DNA of 64,000 nt from Paraburkholderia caribensis (GCF_002902945.1 NZ_CP026103.1:1860001-1924000), one strand, 5' to 3'; positions 25,443 to 34,082 are shown, numbered from the stretch's first letter. Numbers and translations: made by a program. The notes: generated from the letters alone by a model not told the origin.

Positions 25443-26420
25443 ATGGACGACTTGACCCATTGGCTGCTTCTCGTGCTCACCCTCCCGACGGACAACGCCA
25501 CCGCGCGCATGCGTTACTGGCGGGCGTTGAAAACAAAAGGGTGTGCGGTGCTGCGCGATGGGGTGTACCTGCTCCCCGACGACGAGCGCGCAGGCGTCGA
25601 GATGGCCGAGATGTGCGAAGGCATTACTCAGGCAGGTGGGACATCTTACTTATTGCGGTTTGGCAGTCGCGACGGCGCTCAAGATCGGGAATTGCAGCAG
25701 CTGTTCGACCGGAGTGACGACTACGGAACGTTGCGCCGGTCACTGACCGAGACGCGAAAAACACTCGGTAGTCTCGCACCTGCCGACATCACCAAACTCC
25801 TGCGCAAAACGCGGAAGGAGTTCGAAGCAATTGCTGGCATCGATTTCTTTCCGAACGAGGCATCGATTCGCGCGCAGTCAGCCTGGCAGGATTTTGTAGC
25901 GGCCGCCGATGCAGTGTTGTCCCCAGGTGAGCCGCATCCGGCCGTAGGCACGATAAAGCCCGTCGAGCGAGCGGACTACCAGGGCCGGGTCTGGGCAACC
26001 AGGCAGAAGCTTTGGGTGGACCGCGTCGCCAGCGCATGGCTCATCCGGCGATTCGTCGATAGCGAAGCGCAGTTTCTGTGGCTCGCGTCCCCGGACGAAT
26101 GTCCAGCGGGCGCAGTGGGCTTCGATTTCGACGGCGCGAGGTTCTCGCACATCAACGGCCGCGTGACGTTCGAGGTGCTGGCCGCCAGCTTCGGCATCGA
26201 GGATGAGCCGGGCATGGCGGGACTCTCCAGCATGGTTCGTTCGCTCGACGTCGGCGGCATCGCAGTCCCCGAAGCTGCCGGGTTCGAAGCGGTGATGACG
26301 GGCGCGAAGCAGCGTGGCCTGAGCGACGACGAGTTGCTGACCGAAATGAGCCAGATGCTCGACTCGCTCCTCGCTCATTTTGCCGCGCAGGAGAAAACAT
26401 CCGCCAGGCGGCGGCGATGA
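25443..26420 (+). CDS. chrB: chromate resistance protein ChrB
   Basis: A 325-residue protein matching ChrB, the regulator/accessory of chromate resistance operons. The N-terminal half (WLLLVLTLPTDNATARMRYWRALKTKGCAVLRDGVYLLPD) and the C-terminal ChrB domain (WATRQKLWVDRVASAWLIRRFVDSEAQFLWL, then FDFDGARFSHINGRVTFEVLAASFG) are both complete. The upstream DNA has only a weak ribosome site (GGGG about 12 bases before the ATG). It precedes chrA by about 190 bases in the same direction. Confidence 0.88.
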   Translation: MDDLTHWLLLVLTLPTDNATARMRYWRALKTKGCAVLRDGVYLLPDDERAGVEMAEMCEGITQAGGTSYLLRFGSRDGAQDRELQQLFDRSDDYGTLRRSLTETRKTLGSLAPADITKLLRKTRKEFEAIAGIDFFPNEASIRAQSAWQDFVAAADAVLSPGEPHPAVGTIKPVERADYQGRVWATRQKLWVDRVASAWLIRRFVDSEAQFLWLASPDECPAGAVGFDFDGARFSHINGRVTFEVLAASFGIEDEPGMAGLSSMVRSLDVGGIAVPEAAGFEAVMTGAKQRGLSDDELLTEMSQMLDSLLAHFAAQEKTSARRRR

Positions 26421-26605
26421 GCGCACCCGCCTGCGTTCCGATACGGGTTGCCGGGTCGATAGGCCTGAACATTCGTCGCTGCGATCCGGCCACGAGGCAC
26501 GGCTCGCGCGGTGTGTTGAATCGACCGTGGCGCGCTTTCGCGGCGTGGCCGCTTGCTGACCATGCATGACTACCGCGTGTGGAGTATCCAGTGCAAGAGA
26601 CCCAG

Positions 26606-27967
26606 ATGGCGCAGGACAACGGAATGAGTAACGAGCGCATCGATGCTGTCGAGGCTGTTAGCTTCAATCAAGCGCTGTGGTATTGGCTCAAACTCGGCTT
26701 TATCAGCTTCGGCGGGCCAGCGGGCCAGATTGCCATCATGCATCAGGACCTGGTCGAGCGGAAACGCTGGATTTCCGAGAAGCGATTCCTGCACGCATTG
26801 AACTATTGCATGGTGTTGCCTGGCCCCGAGGCGCAGCAGCTCGCTACCTACATCGGGTGGCTCATGCATCGGACCTGGGGTGGCGTCGTCGCGGGCGGCC
26901 TGTTCGTCCTGCCGTCGCTTTTCATCCTGATAGGACTATCCTGGGTCTACATGGCCTTCGGCAGTGTTCCCGCCATCGCAGGCGTGCTTTACGGCATCAA
27001 ACCGGCGGTCACGGCCATCGTCGTTTTCGCCGCGTACAGGATCGGCTCCCGCGCATTGAAGAACGCGTGGCTGTGGTCAATTGCAGCTGCGTCATTCCTC
27101 GCTATCTTCGTAGGCAATGTGCCGTTCCCGCTCATCGTCCTGGCGGCCGGCATCCTGGGTCATTTTGGAGGCAAGTACGCTCCGTCCAGATTTGCGGTCG
27201 GCGGCGGCCACAAGTCGGCCGACAAGGCATTTGGCCCAGCGCTCCTCGACGACGATACGCCCACCCCTCAGCATGCGCTCTTCACCTGGAAGCGGTTCGC
27301 GGTCGTGCTAGCGGTCTTCATGCTGATCTGGCTCGCGGCCATCACCGTGCTTTCGCTTCTGTACGGCTGGACGGGAACGCTTACGCAAATGGCCTGGTTC
27401 TTCACGAAAGCCGCTTTGCTCACATTCGGGGGCGCGTATGCGGTGTTGCCCTATGTGTATCAAGGCGCCGTCGACAACTACCACTGGCTGACGGGATTAC
27501 AGATGATAGACGGCCTCGCGCTCGGCGAGACGACGCCCGGACCGCTCATCATGGTGGTTTCCTTCGTCGGGTTCGTTGGCGGCTGGACCAAGGCAGTGTT
27601 CGGCCCAGATGCCATACTGGCTTCCGCCGTCGTCGCATCCATCGTCGTGACGTTCTTTACTTTTTTGCCTTCTTTCCTGTTCATTCTGCTCGGCGGTCCT
27701 TTCATTGAAACGACCCACGGCAATCTGAAATTCACCGCGCCGCTGACCGCCATCACTTCCGCAGTGGTCGGCGTTATCGTAAACCTCGCGGTTTTTTTCG
27801 CGCTTCACGTATTGTGGCCACATGGCATGCACGGCGGATTCGAATGGCCCTCATTGGTAATCGGTGTAGTGGCCGCTATTGCGCTGTTCCGGTTCAAGGT
27901 CGGGGTGATACCCGTGGTGCTTGCTTCAGGTGTAGTTGGACTTGCACTCAAGCTGCTGGTCTCCTGA
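26606..27967 (+). CDS. chrA: chromate efflux transporter ChrA
   Basis: A 453-residue inner-membrane transporter of the long-chain CHR family with two homologous halves. Half one has LGFISFGGPAGQIAIMHQDLVERKRWISEKRF and MVLPGPEAQQLATYIG. Half two has LLTFGGAYAVLPYVYQGAV and ALGETTPGPLIMVVSFVGFVGGW. These paired FGGP/FGGA and PGPE/TPGP motifs define the family. The start is uncertain: an ATG at 26606 is used, while ATG 26624 and GTG 26579 are alternatives with equally weak ribosome sites. Confidence 0.9.
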   Translation: MAQDNGMSNERIDAVEAVSFNQALWYWLKLGFISFGGPAGQIAIMHQDLVERKRWISEKRFLHALNYCMVLPGPEAQQLATYIGWLMHRTWGGVVAGGLFVLPSLFILIGLSWVYMAFGSVPAIAGVLYGIKPAVTAIVVFAAYRIGSRALKNAWLWSIAAASFLAIFVGNVPFPLIVLAAGILGHFGGKYAPSRFAVGGGHKSADKAFGPALLDDDTPTPQHALFTWKRFAVVLAVFMLIWLAAITVLSLLYGWTGTLTQMAWFFTKAALLTFGGAYAVLPYVYQGAVDNYHWLTGLQMIDGLALGETTPGPLIMVVSFVGFVGGWTKAVFGPDAILASAVVASIVVTFFTFLPSFLFILLGGPFIETTHGNLKFTAPLTAITSAVVGVIVNLAVFFALHVLWPHGMHGGFEWPSLVIGVVAAIALFRFKVGVIPVVLASGVVGLALKLLVS

Positions 27968-28030
27968 GGTACTTCTCATTTCAACCGATTCCTTATGACC
28001 GCCGCGAACGCGGTCGCCACGGGAGCATCC

Positions 28031-28765
28031 ATGACTATCGATCCATCCGTCGTCGCCGCATTCACGCCCACGGGTAAAGTGCGCGCGTCGATCAATCTCG
28101 GCAATCCGATTCTCGCCAACAAGAACCCGCAAACGGGCGAGCCGTTCGGCGTATCCGTCGATCTGGCGCGCGCATTCGCCGCAAAACTCGGCGTCGAACT
28201 GGAACTGGTCGTGTTCGACACGGCGGGCAAATCGGTCCAGGCGGTCAGCGAGGAGCGCGCCGATTTCGGCTTCTTCGCCGTCGACCCATTGCGCGGCGAG
28301 ACGATTGCGTTCACGGCGCCGTATGTGTTGATCGAAGGTTTCTATCTCGTGCGCGACGACTCGCCCGTGAAGACGAATGCCGATGTCGATCATGCCCACA
28401 ACCGTGTCGCCGTCGGCAAGGGCAGCGCGTATGACCTGTTCCTGACGCGCGAACTGAAGGCTGCGGAGATCGTGCGCGCGCCGACGTCTCCGGCCGTCGT
28501 GCAGACGTTCCTCGAACAGAATCTCGAAGTCGCCGCGGGCGTCAAGCAGCAGCTCGAAGCCGATGCGAAGAAGGCCAGCGGACTTCGGCTGCTCGACGAA
28601 CGGTTCATGGTGATCCAGCAGGCAATGGGTACGCCGAAGAGCCGTGGGCAAGCCGCGGCAGCAGCGCTGCATGCGTTCGTCGAAGAGATGAAGGCTTCCG
28701 GGTTTGTCGCCGATGCGCTGGCGCGACATGGGATCGCGGGAGCGTCGGTCGCGCCGAAGGCATGA
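28031..28765 (+). CDS. type 2 solute-binding domain protein (amino-acid ABC receptor-like)
   Basis: A 244-residue protein of the polar amino-acid-binding family (SBP_bac_3). VRASINLGNPILANKNPQTGEPFGVSVDLARAFAAKLGVELELV is the standard opening and RVAVGKGSAYDLFLTREL lies in the second lobe. No signal peptide is visible from this ATG, nor from the upstream ATG at 27995, so it is either cytoplasmic or exported in an unusual way. No permease or ATPase is adjacent. It lies between chrA and a leftward LysR gene, so its transport partner is unknown. Confidence 0.78.
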   Translation: MTIDPSVVAAFTPTGKVRASINLGNPILANKNPQTGEPFGVSVDLARAFAAKLGVELELVVFDTAGKSVQAVSEERADFGFFAVDPLRGETIAFTAPYVLIEGFYLVRDDSPVKTNADVDHAHNRVAVGKGSAYDLFLTRELKAAEIVRAPTSPAVVQTFLEQNLEVAAGVKQQLEADAKKASGLRLLDERFMVIQQAMGTPKSRGQAAAAALHAFVEEMKASGFVADALARHGIAGASVAPKA

Positions 28766-28790
28766 AGGCTGTGCGCCTGCGCGCCAACGT

Positions 28791-29696
28791 TCACGTGCCG
28801 CACGCGTGAATCAGAAACTGCTGTAGCGCCGTCGCCGGGCCGCTCAACTGCGCGCCCTTCGGCCAGATCATGCCCGCGTCCATTTGCGGCACGACGTCCG
28901 TGATGGGACGCGCGTCGATACGCTTGCCTTCCAGCGACCACGGACGGAACACCATATCCGACAGCACCGTCACGCCGAAGCCATGCGCAACCAACCCGCG
29001 CAGCGCTTCCATCGAACTGGTGCGAAACGCGATGTTCGGCGCGATCCCCTTTTTCTTCCAGTAGCGCAGCGTCGACTGCTCGCCCTCGTCCACCGTGATC
29101 AGGATGTACGGATGCGCCGCGATGTCCTTCAACGACGGCGCGTCCATCTGCGCCAGCGGATGCGACGGCGCGAGCCACAATTGCCGCCGCGAGCGGATCA
29201 GCACCTGGCTGCCGAACCGGCTGAGCTTTTCGACATTCGACAGCAGCACCATGCCGATCTCGACATCGCCATCGAGCACCGCGCGCTCGATATCCGCCCG
29301 CTCCATGTCGCGCAGATCGAACTCGATGAACGGATACGTCGCGCGAAAGCGTGCCAGCAGTTCGGGCAGGAAATAGCCCAGCACCGTATACGAAGCGGCG
29401 ATGCGCACGGTCCCGCGCATGTCGTGCGAGCGAAACGGCGGCTTGTGCACGGCATCGCGCGCGGCGTCGAGCACGCGCCGCGCGTGGTTGTAGAAATCCT
29501 GGCCGTCCGGCGTCAGCGTGACGCCCTGCGGCAGCCGCTCGAACAGCCGTGTGCCGAGGCCGTTTTCCAGCGCGAGCACTGCGTTGGTGATCGCCGATTG
29601 CGACACATGCTCGTTGGCCGCCGCCATCGAGAACTGGCCTGTCTGCGCCGCCGCCACGAAGTAGCGCAATTGCCGGAGTGTGAGATCGAACGCCAT
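28791..29696 (-). CDS. LysR family transcriptional regulator
   Basis: A 301-residue LysR-type regulator. Its N-terminal helix-turn-helix is LTLRQLRYFVAAAQTGQFSMAAANEHVSQSAITNAVLALENGLGTRLFERL, followed by the effector domain. It is divergent from the indolepyruvate oxidoreductase gene with a 100-base spacer and probably controls it. Confidence 0.9.
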   Translation of the reverse strand: MAFDLTLRQLRYFVAAAQTGQFSMAAANEHVSQSAITNAVLALENGLGTRLFERLPQGVTLTPDGQDFYNHARRVLDAARDAVHKPPFRSHDMRGTVRIAASYTVLGYFLPELLARFRATYPFIEFDLRDMERADIERAVLDGDVEIGMVLLSNVEKLSRFGSQVLIRSRRQLWLAPSHPLAQMDAPSLKDIAAHPYILITVDEGEQSTLRYWKKKGIAPNIAFRTSSMEALRGLVAHGFGVTVLSDMVFRPWSLEGKRIDARPITDVVPQMDAGMIWPKGAQLSGPATALQQFLIHACGT

Positions 29697-29713
29697 CTGA
29701 TTTTCGAATACCA

Positions 29714-29760
29714 GAATTGTCTATTTGTGATTTTACGATGCCAATTCGGCTTCCTATACT
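29714..29760 (+). promoter_or_regulatory. divergent LysR/oxidoreductase control region
   Basis: An AT-rich inverted repeat GAATTG-N22-CAATTC (29714-29747) is a possible LysR site. A rightward promoter TTTACG-N17-TATACT (29732-29760) overlaps it. GGAGACAG at 29782-29789 is the ribosome site of the oxidoreductase gene. Confidence 0.4.
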
Positions 29761-29796
29761 CGGCGAAAAATCACATTCCCCGGAGACAGCCCTGCC

Positions 29797-32700
29797 ATGA
29801 ATGCGCCCGATCTAGCCGTCGCAGCCGATCTAGCGGCCGACATGCCCGACACGTCCGAAATGCCCGTGACACTCGAGGACAAGTACACGCTCGAAAAAGG
29901 CCGCGTGTATATCAGCGGCACGCAGGCGCTGGTGCGTCTTCCAATGCTGCAAAAAGCACGCGACCGCAAGGCCGGGCTGAACACGGCAGGCTTCATTTCC
30001 GGCTATCGCGGCTCGCCGCTGGGCGCGCTCGATCAGTCGCTGTGGAAAGCGAAAAAGCATCTGCAGGCCAACGACATCGTCTTCCAGCCCGGCGTCAACG
30101 AGGATCTGGCCGCGACATCCGTGTGGGGCACGCAGCAGATCAACCTGTGGCCCGGCGCGACGCGCGACGGCGTATTCGGCATGTGGTACGGCAAAGGCCC
30201 CGGCGTCGACCGCACGGGCGATGTCTTCAAGCACGCGAACTCCGCCGGCAGCGACGCGCGCGGCGGCGTGCTCGTGCTGGCCGGAGACGATCACGCGGCG
30301 AAGTCGTCGTCGGTTGCGCATCAGTCGGAGCACGCGTTCATCGCGGCGGGCATTCCCGTGCTGTATCCGGCGAACGTGCAGGAATACCTCGATTACGGGC
30401 TGCACGGCTGGGCGATGAGCCGCTATTCGGGCCTATGGGTGGCGATGAAGTGCGTGACGGACGTGATCGAATCCACGGCGTCGATCGATCTCGATCCGGA
30501 TCGCGTCGAAATCGTCACGCCGACCGATTACGCGATGCCCGAGGGCGGCCTGAACATCCGCTGGCCGGACGCGCCGCTTGCGCAGGAAGCGCGGCTGCTC
30601 GACGAGAAATGGTATGCGGCGCTCGCCTATATCCGCGCGAACAAGCTGAACCGCATCGTGATCGATTCGCCGACGCCGCGCTTCGGCATCATCACGGCGG
30701 GCAAGGCCTATCTCGACGTGCGCCAGGCGCTCAGCGACCTGGGTCTCGATGAAGACACGTGCGCTCAAATTGGCTTGCGTGTGCTGAAAGTAGGCTGCGT
30801 GTGGCCGCTCGATGCGCAGGATGCCCGCGCGTTCGCGACTGGCCTGGAAGAGATTCTCGTCGTCGAAGAAAAGCGCCAGATTCTCGAATATGCGCTGAAG
30901 GAAGAGCTATACAACTGGCGCGAGGACGTGCGGCCAAAGATCTATGGCAAGTTCGACGAGCGCAACAATGAAGGCGGCGAATGGTCGGTGCCGCGAGGCG
31001 ACTGGCTGTTGCCCGCGCATTACGAACTGTCGCCGGCGCTGATCGCGAAGGCCGTGGCACGGCGTCTGTCGCGCGCCGATCTGCCCGCCGACGTGCGGGC
31101 GCGGATGCTGGCGCGCGTCGCGATCATCGAAGCCAAAGAACGCGAAGCGGCGAAGCCGCGCGTGTCCGTCGAACGCAAGCCGTGGTTCTGCTCCGGCTGC
31201 CCACACAACACGTCGACTAACGTGCCCGAAGGGTCGCGCGCGCTCGCGGGCATCGGTTGTCACTACATGTCGATGTGGATGGACCGCAAGACGGAAACCT
31301 TCAGCCAGATGGGCGGCGAAGGCGTGGCGTGGATCGGCCAGATGCATTTCTCCGGCGACAAGCATGTGTTCGTCAATCTCGGCGACGGCACCTACTTCCA
31401 TTCGGGTCTGCTCGCGGTTCGTGCGGCCATCGCGGCGAACGCGAACATCACCTACAAGATTCTCTACAACGACGCCGTCGCGATGACGGGCGGCCAACCC
31501 GTCGACGGCGTGCTGACCGTGCCGCAGATCGCGCATCAGGTCCATGCCGAGGGCGCGAAGCGCATCGTCATCGTCACTGACGAGCCGCAAAAGTATCACT
31601 CGGGCATCGTGTTGCCGCAGGGTGTGGATGTCCATCATCGCGATCAACTCGATTCCGTGCAACGCGCGCTGCGCGACATGCCCGGCACCACGGTGCTGAT
31701 CTACGATCAGACTTGCGCAACCGAGAAACGGCGGCGCCGCAAGCGCGGTGCGTATCCCGACCCGGCGCGCCGCGCGTTCATCAACGACGCCGTGTGCGAA
31801 GGCTGCGGCGATTGCTCGGTGCAATCGAACTGTCTGTCCGTCGAGCCGCTCGATACGCCGCTCGGCACGAAGCGCAAGATCAACCAGTCGTCGTGTAACA
31901 AGGACTTTTCGTGCGTGAAGGGCTTTTGCCCGAGCTTCGTCACGGCTGAAGGCGCGCAGCTTCGCAAGCCCCAGGCCGCGCGTGGCAGCGGCGCTGTCAG
32001 CGCAGAGTTCGACACGCTGCCGATGCCGTCGCTCCCCGCGCTCGCGAGACCGTACGGCATTCTCGTGACGGGCGTGGGCGGCACGGGTGTCGTGACGATT
32101 GGCGGCCTGATCGGCATGGCTGCGCATGTCGAACGCAAGGGCGTCACGGTGCTCGACATGGCGGGCCTCGCGCAAAAGGGCGGCGCCGTGCTCAGCCATG
32201 TGCAGGTCGCGTCCTCGCCCGACGCGTTGCACGCGACACGCATTGCGACGGGCGAAGCGCGGCTCGTGATCGGTTGCGATGCGATCGTGTCGGCGTCGAA
32301 CGATGTGCTGTCCCGCACGCAACATGGCGTGACGGTTGCCGCGATCAACAGCGGCGCGACGCCGACGGCCGAATTCGTCAAGAACCCGAAGTGGACTTTC
32401 CCGGGCACGCAGACGGAAGCGGGACTGCGCGACAGCATCGGCGAAGGATGCGCGTTCATCGACGCCAACGCGCTCGCGCTGAAGCTGCTCGGCGACACGA
32501 TCTACAGCAATCCGCTGCTGCTCGGGTTTGCGTGGCAGAAAGGCTGGCTGCCGCTGCAACTGTCGAGCCTCGTGCGCGCGATCGAACTGAATGGCGTATC
32601 GGTGGAGAAGAATCAGCAGGCGTTCAGCTGGGGACGTTACATCGCGCATCATGGCGAGGCGGCTGTTCAGGCGCTGCTCAAGCCGGCCGCTGTCGCGCAA

Positions 32701-33396
32701 CAGGCGATCGTCATGCAATTGCCGGAATCGCTCGACAAGCTGATTGCATCGCGTGAAGCGCTGTTGACGACGTATCAGAACGCCGCGTATGCGCAGCGCT
32801 ATCGCGATGTAATCGAGCGTATCCGCGCGAAGGAAACGCAAATCGCCGGCAACGCGAAACTGCCGCTCACGCGCGCAGTGGCGACGAGCCTGGCGAAGCT
32901 GATGGCCTACAAGGATGAGTATGAAGTGGCCCGCCTTTACGCAGACCCCGCTTATCTGGACAAACTGCGCCAACAGTTCGAGGGCGAACCGGGCCGCGAT
33001 TACAAGCTGAGTTTCCATCTCGCGCCGCCGTTGCTCGCCAGGCGCGATGAACGCGGGAATTTGCAGAAGCAAAGCTTCGGTCCGTGGATGCTGCCCGTCT
33101 TCCGTGTGCTCGCACGCATGAAGGGATTGCGCGGCACTGCGCTCGACATATTCGGCAAGACGGCTGAACGGCGCGGCGAGCGGCAACTGATTACGGAGTA
33201 CATCGCGCTGGTCGACGAGTTCTGCGCGACCCTCGATCTTGAACGCCTGCCTGCGGCGCTCCAGCTCGCCAGTCTGCCGGACGATATTCGCGGCTTCGGT
33301 CATGTGAAGGAACGCAATATCCAGGCAGCGGCGAAAAAGAAGGCGCGCCTGCTCGATGACTATCGGACGCCGGAGCGCTTGACCGCGAGCGCGTAA
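29797..33396 (+). CDS. indolepyruvate ferredoxin oxidoreductase family protein (fused alpha-beta-gamma type)
   Basis: A 1199-residue fused 2-oxoacid:ferredoxin oxidoreductase acting on aryl pyruvates (indolepyruvate, phenylpyruvate), using thiamine pyrophosphate. The N-terminal part resembles the pyrimidine-binding domain (GFISGYRGSPLGALDQ). A CSGCPHN motif is at about 466, the TPP motif GDGTYFHSG...YNDAVAMTGGQPVDG at about 529. An Fe-S region at about 667-712 contains CEGCGDCSVQSNC and CNKDFSCVKGFC. The gamma-type domain starts with GVGGTGVVTIGGL at about 757. The length matches the fused proteobacterial form. It is likely regulated by the divergent LysR and serves aromatic amino acid degradation. 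Confidence 0.9.
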   Translation: MNAPDLAVAADLAADMPDTSEMPVTLEDKYTLEKGRVYISGTQALVRLPMLQKARDRKAGLNTAGFISGYRGSPLGALDQSLWKAKKHLQANDIVFQPGVNEDLAATSVWGTQQINLWPGATRDGVFGMWYGKGPGVDRTGDVFKHANSAGSDARGGVLVLAGDDHAAKSSSVAHQSEHAFIAAGIPVLYPANVQEYLDYGLHGWAMSRYSGLWVAMKCVTDVIESTASIDLDPDRVEIVTPTDYAMPEGGLNIRWPDAPLAQEARLLDEKWYAALAYIRANKLNRIVIDSPTPRFGIITAGKAYLDVRQALSDLGLDEDTCAQIGLRVLKVGCVWPLDAQDARAFATGLEEILVVEEKRQILEYALKEELYNWREDVRPKIYGKFDERNNEGGEWSVPRGDWLLPAHYELSPALIAKAVARRLSRADLPADVRARMLARVAIIEAKEREAAKPRVSVERKPWFCSGCPHNTSTNVPEGSRALAGIGCHYMSMWMDRKTETFSQMGGEGVAWIGQMHFSGDKHVFVNLGDGTYFHSGLLAVRAAIAANANITYKILYNDAVAMTGGQPVDGVLTVPQIAHQVHAEGAKRIVIVTDEPQKYHSGIVLPQGVDVHHRDQLDSVQRALRDMPGTTVLIYDQTCATEKRRRRKRGAYPDPARRAFINDAVCEGCGDCSVQSNCLSVEPLDTPLGTKRKINQSSCNKDFSCVKGFCPSFVTAEGAQLRKPQAARGSGAVSAEFDTLPMPSLPALARPYGILVTGVGGTGVVTIGGLIGMAAHVERKGVTVLDMAGLAQKGGAVLSHVQVASSPDALHATRIATGEARLVIGCDAIVSASNDVLSRTQHGVTVAAINSGATPTAEFVKNPKWTFPGTQTEAGLRDSIGEGCAFIDANALALKLLGDTIYSNPLLLGFAWQKGWLPLQLSSLVRAIELNGVSVEKNQQAFSWGRYIAHHGEAAVQALLKPAAVAQQAIVMQLPESLDKLIASREALLTTYQNAAYAQRYRDVIERIRAKETQIAGNAKLPLTRAVATSLAKLMAYKDEYEVARLYADPAYLDKLRQQFEGEPGRDYKLSFHLAPPLLARRDERGNLQKQSFGPWMLPVFRVLARMKGLRGTALDIFGKTAERRGERQLITEYIALVDEFCATLDLERLPAALQLASLPDDIRGFGHVKERNIQAAAKKKARLLDDYRTPERLTASA

Positions 33397-33480
33397 CATC
33401 GGGTTGGCGGGACGCCGAACCGGGGCGGGCGGCAAACGCTAGCCCCGGCGCTTCGCGCGATATGCGCTTCGAGGTGCGAC

Positions 33481-33639
33481 ATGCTGGGGTTCTTCATACG
33501 AGCACACGCAGGCTTGATCTGCCTGCTGGCCTGCCTTGCCGCCGGTTGTTCGACAGTGGACCAACCGCAAGCCGGTCAGACAGAAACGGGACAGTGCCGC
33601 GCACCCGGCCACTTTTGCCAGACATTCTTCGGCCCTTGA
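33481..33639 (+). CDS. small lipoprotein
   Basis: A 52-residue predicted lipoprotein that is easily missed. After MLGFFIRAHAG a hydrophobic core leads to the lipobox LAAGC with Cys23. The mature peptide is 30 residues with two further cysteines (Cys39 and Cys46) and ends in FFGP. GAGG lies 6 bases before the ATG. It is 84 bases after the oxidoreductase stop. No function is suggested. Confidence 0.65.
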   Translation: MLGFFIRAHAGLICLLACLAAGCSTVDQPQAGQTETGQCRAPGHFCQTFFGP

Positions 33640-33676
33640 CTCAAAAGCCGACGCGCCGTGCGCATACCGAGGGGAC

Positions 33677-33704
33677 AAAAAGAAAAGCCCACCAAGCGGT
33701 GGGC
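33677..33704 (-). terminator. intrinsic terminator of the candidate small RNA
   Basis: A GCCCACC/GGTGGGC stem with a 4-base loop is followed on the minus strand by TTTTCTTTTT. On the plus strand no T-tract follows, so it works leftward only. No leftward protein gene ends here. Confidence 0.7.
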
Positions 33705-33738
33705 TGAATCCATATCAGGAGGAGACATGGAGGAGACA
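33677..33738 (-). ncRNA. candidate anti-Shine-Dalgarno small RNA
   Basis: On the minus strand a short transcription unit is visible. A -10 TATACT (33750-33745) has a weak -35 TTGCAT 16 bases upstream (33772-33767). From the expected start near 33738 the RNA opens with two copies of UGUCUCCUCC separated by one base (33738-33729 and 33727-33718), each complementary to a strong ribosome-binding site. It then has a perfect 7-bp stem GCCCACC-GCUU-GGUGGGC (33704-33687) and a U-rich tail to about 33677. Total length is about 60 nt. It resembles in design the anti-SD sRNAs reported from Burkholderia (NcS27 type, from memory). Confidence 0.6.
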
Positions 33739-33742
33739 GAGG

Positions 33743-33772
33743 TCAGTATAAACCCCTATTCGTGTAATGCAA
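33743..33772 (-). promoter_or_regulatory. candidate promoter of the small RNA
   Basis: TTGCAT (33772-33767), 16 bases, then TATACT (33750-33745), reading leftward. The start would fall right at the first anti-SD repeat. Confidence 0.45.
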
Positions 33773-33878
33773 GCGTTTTTGTTTCGCCGCAACAACGCTT
33801 CGGCGGGAGAATGAACGGCAAGCCCTGCTCGGGTACATGCATGCTGCGCGCAGGCATCATCGCCCCGTCGACCCACCT

Positions 33879-34034
33879 TTAAACGCCCGCGAACCAGACA
33901 CCGGTCTCGATTGCGCGATCAACGATTCCCACATCGTCGAAGATCTCCAGCGTGCGCGGCGTAATGCCGAGCGCGTTGCAGAAAAATCCTCTTGCTGGCA
34001 TTCCGTCGATCACGCTCACGGCCGCTGCGAATCC
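33879..34034 (-). pseudogene. remnant of a FAD-binding aromatic monooxygenase
   Basis: On the minus strand an open stretch of about 50 codons reads VSVIDGMPARG, then ALGITPRTLEIFDDVGIVDRAI and ETGVWFAGV before a stop at 33881-33879. The LGxxPRTLEIFDDxGIVDR pattern is characteristic of the N-terminal FAD domain of phenol/3-hydroxyphenylpropionate hydroxylase-type monooxygenases. The Rossmann GxGxxG strand is lost (a TAG lies just upstream) and the rest of the roughly 500-residue enzyme is missing, so this is a decayed fragment. Confidence 0.6.
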
Positions 34035-34045
34035 GCTCCCGCGCT

Positions 34046-34082
34046 ATAGCGGCGAGCTATTGATGGCATTGCCGCAAACGAA
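34046..34082 (+). promoter_or_regulatory. OxyR-type binding site upstream of katG
   Basis: ATAG-N7-CTAT at 34046-34060 fits the OxyR half-site consensus. A weaker second half, ATTG-N7-CGAA, follows after 7 bases. The site abuts the proposed -35 at 34083, the usual position for OxyR activation. Confidence 0.5.

Noticed and set aside
30907..33435. Long leftward open frame opposite the indolepyruvate oxidoreductase gene
   Set aside because: Opposite a gene with clear TPP and Fe-S motifs. The translation is Arg-rich and unlike any family.
33727..33882. Rightward 51-codon open frame (MEETEVSINPYS...) with a very strong AGGAGGAGAC ribosome site
   Set aside because: The apparent ribosome site and first codons are the exact complement of the tandem anti-SD repeats of the leftward small RNA. 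The peptide has no family features, and the leftward reading has promoter and terminator.
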